From contig JAJZZU010000119.1 of NCBI GenBank assembly GCA_021797365.1, positions 1-7,399 of the forward strand: a DNA stretch of 7,399 bases. The letters are read 5' to 3'. Origin of the DNA: Pseudomonadota bacterium. Lineage in GTDB: Bacteria; Pseudomonadota; Gammaproteobacteria; Acidiferrobacterales; Acidiferrobacteraceae. Numbering within the stretch: the first letter of the stretch is position 1; every line of letters begins with the position of its first letter. A model generated the notes under the pieces. That model made no database searches, was not told the DNA's origin, and was given only the letters and a program-made list of their open reading frames with translations. Below, one piece after another: positions 1 to 4,936 of this stretch. The position numbers were made by a program, and so were the translations under genes.

Positions 1-153
1 CCGCCGTCGACCCTCAGCCATCACAGCCCGGACAAGACCCTCCAAACCCGTTCCCTCAAGGAACGCTTTCCTGATAAATCCGCGTAACCATCCAAAAAGA
101 CGCGGATCTTGGTGATCGCCTACACCTTGGGCTTGTCGAAATGAGGGGTTAAT
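1..153. other. Unassigned sequence left of the truncated recombinase
   Basis: I recognise no gene here. All three plus-strand frames are open from the window edge, but they close at 85-87, 67-69 and 110-112 without a familiar motif. On the minus strand, the recombinase frame stays open from its stop codon to the window edge, but the translation resembles no recombinase C-terminus that I know. The expected LGH box and tyrosine are absent, so the recombinase gene was cut close to position 153-160. This segment is therefore probably the end of whatever inserted there or was joined there, for example an insertion sequence. I could not name an IS family from the terminal bases. Confidence 0.4.
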
Positions 154-1299
154 TCAGATGTGCCTTAGCGAGAAACCGGACGCCATGAGATGGCCGGCAC
201 AGGCGTGGCGCAGGCAATGCGCCCCGAAGTGCGGTGTTGTGATTCCAAGGGCGCTCAGTCGAGCGCGTGCGATTTCGCTCATGCTGCCGGCCGACAAAGG
301 GCGTACTGGGGCCCTCAGTGTCAGAAACAGGGCCCGGTGTACGCATTGCGGCCGCACTTCACGCAGGTAGCGCAGGATCGCGTTGCCCACTTCGGGGACT
401 AACGGATAAGACTGCGCGCAGCGCTGCTTTGGACGCGTCACTAGAATGCGGTCGTTCACCCAATCAAGGTCGTCTATTCGCAGTGCGGCAACCTCTCCGC
501 GCCGCAGCCCGTATAGGGCAAGGAGCAAAAGGACAGCCCGATCCCGGATATCAACGTTACGCCCAGTATCAGCGCTGGAAAGTAGGCGCTGCACATCTTC
601 CCAAGCGGGTCCTTGCGGAATTCTCTCCATCACATAGATGCGCGGCAACTCTATGCTGGAGGCCAATCCCGTGGTGCACCAGTCTTGGGACCCGGCGTAG
701 CGAAAGAAACTGCGTAAGCTGTCCGTAAGCATAGACAATGAGGTGCGTGCCCATCCTTGATGCCCCTTAACCTTAATGAACGCATCAATATCGGTAATCG
801 TAATGGCACGCAGCGAGTCGCAACATGAAGGTAGACCGGCAAAGAAACGACCCACAAGATAGCATCGAGTCGAAACTGTAATCGGCGATAGGCCGCGCTC
901 CTGGCGCAAGTAGCACGCAAAACTCTCAAGTTGCTGAGCAAAGGGTCGTTCCCCTTCTGGAAAGCGCACGACGCAACCTTCACTTTCCAGCCATTTGGTA
1001 ATGATGTGAACGAAAGCGCGACGGGACCGACGAAAAGTATCAGTGTCCTTGTCCCACGAAAGCCCTTTAAATCGTCTCCGCTGGTCAACTGCGGATTCGA
1101 TGTCTTGGAGAGAAATCTCCTTACAGTTGAGATCGATACCGGGTGCCGCGGCGAGCGTGATCCAGGCGATATTGAGCAGCCTTGCGCGCGAATACCCTTG
1201 TTTGGCACACGCTCGGAGAAAGCGCTCGCGCGAGTCGGCATGGGGCCCTGTGCGGTAACGCTCAAGGATAGTTGGGTGACGGAACAGCGTCTCAAACAT
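154..1299 (-). pseudogene. Tyrosine recombinase/integrase, C-terminally truncated
   Basis: This encodes 381 residues of a tyrosine site-specific recombinase of the phage-integrase superfamily, which cuts and rejoins DNA through a tyrosine intermediate. Residues about 117-205 match the helical core-binding (SAM-like) domain, and about 230-381 the catalytic domain. Visible catalytic residues are Arg266 (in GLRRGEV), the beta-hairpin Lys291 (in RPKQR), and His361 and Arg364 (HCLRH). The protein ends at GFSLRHI, exactly where family members continue into the LGH box and the nucleophilic tyrosine. Both are missing, so it should not catalyse recombination alone. I chose the ATG at 1299 because GGAGG lies 6 bases upstream; an upstream in-frame start at 1335 has no such site. 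The long N-terminal region before the core-binding domain recalls recombinases found in tandem multi-recombinase elements. No companion recombinase is visible in the window. Confidence 0.82.
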
Positions 1300-1346
1300 G
1301 ATCGTCCTCCATGAAAGGGAATGGACGATCATCATCTACCTGAATT

Positions 1347-1426
1347 TATGTGGCGCAAACGCGAGCGAAGCCCCCAGCCTCCGAGGCATCATCGACCCTG
1401 CGCCACATATCTTTGGACGCCACATA
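1347..1426. repeat. Three copies of a TATGTGGCGC-type motif upstream of the recombinase
   Basis: TATGTGGCGC occurs at 1347-1356. Its exact reverse complement GCGCCACATA occurs at 1400-1409, and the nine-base form CGCCACATA recurs at 1418-1426. The same core, with ACGTGGCGC in place of ATGTGGCGC, forms both arms of the adjacent 32-bp palindrome. Such a cluster beside a tyrosine recombinase gene is what recombinase binding (arm or core) sites look like. That role is inferred from position and symmetry only. The sites also lie in the 5' region of the recombinase gene and could let the protein repress its own transcription. Confidence 0.6.
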
Positions 1427-1427
1427 C

Positions 1428-1459
1428 ACATAGTTACGTGGCGCGCCACGTAACTATGT
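1428..1459. repeat. Perfect 32-bp palindrome at the recombinase-element/IS junction
   Basis: The left arm ACATAGTTACGTGGCG (1428-1443) is the exact reverse complement of the right arm CGCCACGTAACTATGT (1444-1459), with no spacer. The recognisable IS110 transposase frame resumes at about 1455-1458, so the palindrome sits on the breakpoint. This fits the terminal inverted repeat or attachment core of the element that carried the recombinase. It could also extrude as a cruciform in supercoiled DNA. The palindrome is certain; the function is inferred. Confidence 0.75.
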
Positions 1460-2244
1460 CAAGACTAACAAGAACGATGCCGCCGACGCTGAAGCGATCT
1501 GTGAAGCCGTGGCGCGCCCCAATATGCGCTTCGTGCCCATAAAAACCATCGAGAGTCAGGCGGTCCTAGCCCTGCATCGCGCCCGTCAGGGATTCGTCAA
1601 GGCGCGCACCGCGCAGGCCAATCAGATCCGGGGACTGCTGTCAGAGTTCGGACTCGTGATCCCGCAAGGCATCGCGTCGATCACCAAACAGGTCCCGCGG
1701 ATCCTCGAAGATGCCGAGAACGGCCTACCCGACACCCTGCGCGCATTGATCGCCCGGTTGACCACCCATCTGAAGGACCTAGACTGCCAGGTAGACGAAC
1801 TCGAAGCCCAGATTCAGGTTTGGCACCGGCAGAACACTGAGAGCCGAAGACTCGCCGAGATACCCGGTATCGGCCCGATCACGGCCACGGCCCTCGTGGC
1901 CTCGATTGGTGATGCGAAGACCTTCGCCAATAGCCGGCAACTCGCGGCCTGGCTCGGACTTGTGCCAAGGCAGCATTCGAGCGGCGGCAAGCCTATGCTT
2001 CTTGGTATCAGCAAGCGCGGGGACGTGTACCTTCGGACACCCCTCATTCACGGGGCGCGAGCCGTGATCCGCGTGTCCGCCGCGAGGTTCACGCAAGAGA
2101 CGTGGCTAAAGCGCCTCCTCGATCGCCGTCCCAAAAACGTGGCGGCGGTGGCGCTCGCCAACAAGAACGCGCATGGTATGGGCACTCTTGGCCCATGGGC
2201 GGGACTATCGTCCGAACGGCAGGCCTTCGCCCCTTGCAGCCTAG
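1455..2244 (+). pseudogene. IS110/IS1111 family transposase, 5'-truncated and frameshifted
   Basis: The frame reads YVKTNKNDAADAEAICEAV from 1455, a stretch typical of IS110-family transposases just after their N-terminal DEDD (RuvC-like) domain. That domain, with most of its acidic catalytic residues, is absent. The middle has a coiled-coil-like helical region, followed by the C-terminal Tnp domain: IPGIGPITATALVASIGD, then LAAWLGLVPRQHSSGGK with a serine at the expected active-site position, then LGISKRGDVYLR. After NVAAVALANKNA the frame breaks near 2170-2173. The usual ending (MVWALLAHGRDYRP, then LAA) is found one frame over, from 2173 to a TAG at 2242-2244. Two bases seem to be missing (GCGCAT for GCGCGCAT). 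The uninterrupted reading frame, from a GTG at 1509 to 2255, therefore ends in a non-native tail. The gene is almost certainly inactive. Confidence 0.85.
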
Positions 2245-2545
2245 GTACGCCTTAAGAGGCCGAGCAGGACATGCGATGAGTGGTGTGATGAGCAGAGAGA
2301 TATAGGAGGCAAGCTCCCACGATTGCACAGGCAATCATGACGTGATGGCAATGAGGTCGGACCGCAAACGGCGAAACCTGCGGGGTCCAGAGCACCGTGA
2401 GTGCGATGAAGTGATGAGGCGCCGTTTCGCATATTCCATCAGGGACAGAGACACAGGTCTCATCAAAAGTCCGGATGTATGGCTGCAATCGATTCTCTTT
2501 GACGTCAAGGATTGAATGCTTGGCAAACAGGGGGCGTGTACGGCC
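2245..2545 (+). ncRNA. IS non-coding end, candidate seekRNA/bridge RNA region
   Basis: There is no convincing gene here; the longest frame (2252-2782, minus strand) looks like chance. In IS110-family elements a structured guide RNA that specifies donor and target is encoded next to the transposase, and in the IS1111 group it lies downstream of the gene. This stretch has that position and roughly the expected size. Visible structure includes a perfect GATTGC/GCAATC hairpin with an ACAG loop (2321-2336) and a GGGGGC/GCCCCC stem (2530-2548). The full RNA fold and its ends cannot be set by eye. Confidence 0.35.
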
Positions 2546-2754
2546 CCCGCCGCTTAGACAGGGCGACTCGGGTATAGGGATCGTTTTAGTCGCATAAATG
2601 CTCCAGGGGTTGAGCTCTAAAACGCGCGCCTCTAAAACGCGTTCGCCGCTTCGGTCTCTGGGTGGGATGTGTCTCTCGCAGTAGCGGGCGTGGCACAGTA
2701 AATCCATGTCTATTGAGCGGGATGGCTGTATATGGTCCGCTGGGGTTGCCGACG
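2546..2754. other. Intergenic spacer between IS end and toxin-antitoxin promoter
   Basis: I see no gene here. It contains a 12-base direct repeat, CTCTAAAACGCG, at 2615-2626 and 2630-2641. The inverse of its core, CGTTTTAG, lies at 2582-2589. Minus-strand frames crossing this stretch lack recognisable domains and run into the IS non-coding end and the toxin-antitoxin promoter. Confidence 0.4.
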
Positions 2755-2783
2755 TTGACCGCCGCATGACTACTGCATACACT
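2755..2783 (+). promoter_or_regulatory. Sigma70-type promoter of the vapBC-like operon
   Basis: A -35 box TTGACC (2755-2760, five of six consensus bases) is followed by a 17-base spacer and a -10 box TACACT (2778-2783, four of six). This places transcription start about 30 bases before the antitoxin ATG. The -10 box lies inside the inverted repeat at 2770-2808, so a repressor bound there would block RNA polymerase. Confidence 0.6.
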
Positions 2784-2808
2784 AGTCTGCAACTAGTTTA
2801 TGCAGTAG
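2770..2808. promoter_or_regulatory. Operator-like inverted repeat overlapping the promoter
   Basis: CTACTGCATA (2770-2779) is the exact reverse complement of TATGCAGTAG (2799-2808). Inside it, two ACTAGT hexamers (2781-2786 and 2792-2797) continue the symmetry after one mismatch, around a CTGCA centre. Type II toxin-antitoxin operons are usually autorepressed by the antitoxin or its complex with toxin at such palindromes. The position over the -10 box fits that role. The inferred binding protein is the product of the next gene. Confidence 0.65.
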
Positions 2809-2820
2809 GAGGGGTGTGCA

Positions 2821-3063
2821 ATGCCCGAGATCGGTGCTTACGAGGCGAAGACGCATTTGTCCGAGATCTTGGATCGGGTGCGTAAAGGGGAGCGGTTCAT
2901 TATCACCAAGCATGGGCAGGCGGTGGCGGAGTTACGATCGGTGGCGACCCAGGGCTTGGAAGAGCGGCGTGCGGTTGTGGCCCGCATGAAGGCGTTTCAG
3001 GCCACCCATGACCTAGGGGATATCTCGTTGCGCGAATTAATCGACGCAGGGCGTAAATACTGA
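2821..3063 (+). CDS. Phd/YefM-family antitoxin (VapB-like)
   Basis: This 80-residue antitoxin pairs with the PIN toxin encoded next to it. The N-terminus has the Phd/YefM pattern: IGAYEAKTHLSEILDRVRKGE, then FIITKHGQAVAEL. In this family it forms a dimeric DNA-binding fold. The C-terminal part (about 45-80) is the segment that usually wraps the toxin. The start is well supported, with AGGAGG at 2807-2812 eight bases before ATG. The stop codon TGA (3061-3063) shares its last base with the toxin ATG, giving translational coupling. Family knowledge says such proteins neutralise the toxin and repress their own operon; the palindrome at 2770-2808 supports autoregulation. The length is normal and nothing appears broken. 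It is called VapB-like because of its PIN partner, although the fold is that of Phd rather than of AbrB-type VapB. Confidence 0.9.
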   Translation: MPEIGAYEAKTHLSEILDRVRKGERFIITKHGQAVAELRSVATQGLEERRAVVARMKAFQATHDLGDISLRELIDAGRKY

Positions 3064-3491
3064 TGGCCTTTATCGCCGATGCCTCTATGACGTTGGCCTG
3101 GTATCTGCGCGATGAAGACGCTGAATCTGCCAATCGGGTACGTGAGCGATTGTTGGGGGAGGGTATTTGTGTCCCCGCCCATTGGGCGCTGGAGGTCTGT
3201 AATGCCCTGCTTGTCGCCACGCGGCATGGTCGCATCACCATCCAGGAAATGAGTGAACTTCTACCGGATTTGCGTCTGTTGCCCGAGACCGTTGACCATC
3301 AGACTGACGCGGCTGCCTGGTCGACCACGTTAGATCTTGCAAAGGCCCATGGGCTGACGTTGTACGACGCGGCCTATCTCGAGCTTGCGCTAAGGCGCGA
3401 GTTGCCGCTTGCCACGTTAGACAAAAGGCTCCATGGCGCCGCCATTGCTGCGGGCGTCGCCATCGTCCCTGAGATGCAAAAGGGATCATAA
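3063..3491 (+). CDS. vapC: VapC-like PIN-domain toxin ribonuclease
   Basis: This encodes a 142-residue PIN-domain protein, the toxin of the type II pair. All four acidic residues expected to hold the metal ions are visible: Asp6 (FIADAS), Glu44 (WALEVCNALL), Asp102 (LYDAAYLELA) and Asp120 (LATLDKRL). VapC toxins are Mg-dependent endoribonucleases, often cutting tRNA or the ribosomal sarcin-ricin loop. The target of this one cannot be read from sequence. The ATG overlaps the antitoxin stop by one base (TGATG), so translation depends on the upstream gene. The length is typical and the active site is complete, so the pair is probably functional. I see no clear terminator after the TAA. Confidence 0.92.
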   Translation: MAFIADASMTLAWYLRDEDAESANRVRERLLGEGICVPAHWALEVCNALLVATRHGRITIQEMSELLPDLRLLPETVDHQTDAAAWSTTLDLAKAHGLTLYDAAYLELALRRELPLATLDKRLHGAAIAAGVAIVPEMQKGS

Positions 3492-3610
3492 AACCTTAAG
3501 CGGCGGCAATGGCTTCCCGTCCGCGCCCGGCTTCCTGCTGCGACGCACGTCTTCGTTAGGGCGAACCAAGCGCTGAATACTTGTCCGCGCAGTCCCCCTG
3601 CGCTTGCTAG
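3492..3610. other. Spacer with the deletion junction before the truncated toxin
   Basis: No gene is recognised. The toxin frame that follows is closed by a TAG at 3608-3610. I could not find the missing toxin N-terminus in any plus-strand frame here. The region therefore replaces that sequence rather than holding a simple frameshift. No strong hairpin-plus-T-run terminator is seen after the upstream toxin. Confidence 0.35.
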
Positions 3611-3829
3611 AAACGTGGTGGAGCACGAACCCTCATTGCGACGAATAAGGGCAACCGGTGGTTCTTCGTTTTCGGTCTCGAGAACAACGAGCGCGCCAAT
3701 ATCGACTCGGAAGAACTGGGTGCCCTTAAAGATCTTGCTGCTGATTTGCTGGTTAGGACGGCTCGGCAGCTCAGCGAAGCGGCCGAAGACGGTTCGCTAC
3801 AGGAGATTTGTCATGACAACCAAACCTAA
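3611..3829 (+). pseudogene. RelE/HigB-like toxin, N-terminally truncated
   Basis: The frame from 3611 reads KRGGARTLIATNKGNRWFFV, then FGLENNERANI, then an LAADLL helix and the ending LQEICHDNQT before TAA (3827-3829). This matches the C-terminal two thirds of RelE/HigB-like toxins that pair with NadS-type antitoxins. Full-length members, as I remember them, have roughly 50-60 further N-terminal residues including the start. Here they are replaced by unrelated sequence and an in-frame TAG at 3608. No start codon with a ribosome site serves the remaining frame, so the gene is probably dead. It overlaps the antitoxin start by 17 bases, the native arrangement for this toxin-first pair. The residual frame could still help translate the antitoxin if the region is transcribed. 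Confidence 0.75.
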
Positions 3830-4070
3830 GGCGCGAAGTCGAATTTTCGAGGCCGTTTATGAGACGGCAAGCGACCTGCATCGTCTCGGGTTCATCGACA
3901 AGCGCGCATTGCGGAAGAATCTCCATCTGAACCAGACCGTGTTGGCCGCTGTGTTGAATACCAGCGTGCCGACTGTGCGTAAGTGGGAGGTCGGCGACAA
4001 AGAGCCGAGCGGCCCGTCATCGAAGCCTCTCCGCCTGATTGAACGCAAAGGGCTCGAAGCAGTTTGCTAG
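3813..4070 (+). CDS. NadS/HigA-like helix-turn-helix antitoxin with apparent internal deletion
   Basis: This encodes an 85-residue DNA-binding antitoxin of the HigA/NadS type. It begins MTTKPKARSRIFEAVYETAS and continues DLHRLGFIDKR. It ends in a Cro/C1-like helix-turn-helix region: LNQTVLAAVLNTS, VRKWEVGDKEPSGPS, then LIERKGLEAV. In related proteins, as I recall them, about 20 residues (a segment like RxxFDALCLPPVxxYTPEQI) separate IDKR from the RALR helix. Here the two are fused directly, which suggests an in-frame deletion. The recognition part appears intact. I chose ATG 3813 because AGGAG lies eight bases upstream and the family N-terminus starts there; a longer frame from 3615 only reads the toxin out of frame. 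With its toxin truncated, this is an orphan antitoxin that could still bind operators. Confidence 0.8.
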   Translation: MTTKPKARSRIFEAVYETASDLHRLGFIDKRALRKNLHLNQTVLAAVLNTSVPTVRKWEVGDKEPSGPSSKPLRLIERKGLEAVC

Positions 4071-4309
4071 CGCAGATCGGGAAGGGCAAGCGGGGGGTCC
4101 ATTCGGACAAGCTTGCTCAAGCGCCACGGCCGACTGAGGCACCCGATGACTAGGGTAGCGGATGGCCTCTCGGCCAACGCTCATATGAAACGTGTCACCT
4201 GGGATGGCCTTGGGCCCAGTTAGGTACTTGGAAGGCGCCTGGGCGCGCGCTATGACCCGAACTGAGCAGTCGCCCGACATTGTCATAAATTGATGCTATT
4301 TCAAGGAGT
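4071..4309. other. Non-coding stretch between antitoxin and tRNA fragment
   Basis: I see no gene here. Minus-strand frames crossing it have no recognisable domain. By tRNA-integration geometry this side of the fragment (the 3' side of the tRNA) would be the original chromosomal or older island DNA rather than the newly inserted element. Confidence 0.35.
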
Positions 4310-4354
4310 TGGTGCGCCCTAGAGGATTCGAACCTCTGACCTTTGGAATCGGAA
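4310..4354 (-). other. 3' fragment of tRNA-Arg(CCG): island attachment site (att)
   Basis: Read on the minus strand, this is the anticodon loop TTCCGAT (4348-4354, anticodon CCG), the 3' anticodon strand TCCAA, and the variable loop AGGTC. A perfect T arm follows (AGAGG, TTCGAAT, CCTCT), then the acceptor strand AGGGCGC, discriminator A and CCA (4310-4312). The 5' anticodon strand would be TTGGA, but the sequence gives TTGCA (4355-4359). The D arm and 5' acceptor strand are absent. A truncated tRNA starting at the anticodon loop is the usual att repeat left when a tyrosine integrase inserts an element into a tRNA gene. In that geometry the intact tRNA is at the far end of the element, and the element lies to the right of this site. 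Confidence 0.82.
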
Positions 4355-4453
4355 TGCAAAATAACTACGCGTATATTGCGCGGGATATTGTGTAGATATT
4401 TGGCGCCATGCGGCGCCGCAGACACATTAGCCTTATGACTCAGTACGTTAAGC
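4355..4453. other. AT-richer sequence inside the att site with a short hairpin
   Basis: No gene is seen here. The stretch just inside the putative att site is richer in A and T than its surroundings. It carries two GATATT hexamers (4384-4389 and 4395-4400) and a GGCGCC-ATGC-GGCGCC hairpin (4402-4417). Such flanks often hold integrase or excisionase arm sites, but nothing here proves that. Confidence 0.3.
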
Positions 4454-4847
4454 TCATCCATTTTGTGACATTTTACGCCGACATAAGCCGAGCTTTCTGG
4501 ACCTCGTGCGGGATTGTGTAACAACCTGGGCCATTCGCGCTCCAGGAAAAAGTGAGCGTTGCACGGTGGTTTGGGCCTGCAACTCAGCCATATGGCCCCG
4601 CTCTGCGGTGGCTCTCGACCCCTGATGTCCTGACAAACCAACAAGGGATATACGTAGCCCCTTGGCCTTTTAATTCAGCCGCCCGGGTATCCGCTGCATA
4701 ATAAAGCCAATAGAGACCATCGGTTATCGCGTCTGAGAGAGTAGGGGGTGCAGTTTTCCGGGACTGCGACAACCGCTCGAGTAAAGCTCCAAATCTCTTT
4801 CCCGGTCCTTCATCGGCAAAATTCCGCGCCCTATCAAGAGTAAGCAC
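4454..4847 (-). pseudogene. Small hypothetical protein, possibly frameshifted
   Basis: I do not recognise the family. From a GTG at 4847 the minus strand encodes LTLDRARNFADEGPGKRF, then LLERLSQSRKTAPPTLSDAITDGLYWLYYAADTRA in pieces of protein-like composition, stopping at 4584 (87 residues). After ELKGQG the composition becomes poor. One base over, the frame continues as LRISLVGLSGHQGSRATAER, then HMAELQAQTTVQ, and on to a stop at 4454. One extra base in the C-run at 4658-4661 would explain this and give a protein of about 130 residues. Alternatively the 87-residue version is the real gene, or the whole is chance. It is divergent from the DUF262 operon, with about 90 bp between. The ribosome site is weak (a G-run right before GTG). 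Confidence 0.35.
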
Positions 4848-4936
4848 CCCCGCACGTCAGTAATTTCAAACTAGGGACTGCGTTTCCGAACGGGGGTATC
4901 TTTACCTTAAGCTACCGCTTATTACCAACAACATTG
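4848..4936 (+). promoter_or_regulatory. Divergent intergenic region upstream of the DUF262 operon
   Basis: This 89-bp gap must hold the promoter of the plus-strand operon unless transcription enters from further left. A TATCTT hexamer (4908-4913) could be a -10 box, but no good -35 box is seen at the right spacing. No clear operator or hairpin is visible. Confidence 0.25.

Larger units (their letters stand above)
1455..2545 (+). mobile_element. Remnant of an IS110-family (IS1111 group) insertion sequence
   Basis: This is the 3' part of an IS110/IS1111-type element: a 5'-deleted transposase gene followed by about 300 bp of non-coding sequence. The left boundary is sharp, because IS110-like coding sequence begins at the end of the 32-bp palindrome. 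The right boundary is an estimate. A 6-bp stem (GGGGGC/GCCCCC, 2530-2548) lies near where the element seems to end, but I cannot fix the terminal base. Missing the transposase N-terminal domain, the copy cannot move unaided. Confidence 0.6.

Noticed and set aside
651..1295. Minus-strand open frame of 214 codons inside the recombinase gene
   Set aside because: It is in a different frame from the well-supported recombinase and carries no motif of its own.
2582..2641. A small CRISPR array
   Set aside because: There are only two short direct repeats of 12 bases with a 3-base gap. No spacers of normal size and no cas genes are present.
2252..2782. Minus-strand open frame of 176 codons
   Set aside because: It crosses the IS non-coding end and the toxin-antitoxin promoter/operator, and its translation has no recognisable domain and many rare-looking Cys/His/Ser runs. 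It is most likely chance.
3615..3812. N-terminal extension of the antitoxin frame
   Set aside because: The translation before ATG 3813 is the toxin gene read out of frame. The ribosome site and the family N-terminus both point to 3813.
4195..4230. Rho-independent terminator around CTGGG...CCCAG
   Set aside because: The stem is short and imperfect, and no T-run follows on either strand.
4310..4360. A complete, functional tRNA gene
   Set aside because: The minus-strand sequence before the anticodon loop lacks a D arm and a 5' acceptor strand able to pair with AGGGCGC.
4195..4644. Minus-strand open frame of 149 codons
   Set aside because: It reads straight through the tRNA fragment (giving the familiar spurious string FESSRAHQ), so it is not a credible gene, at least at its 3' end.
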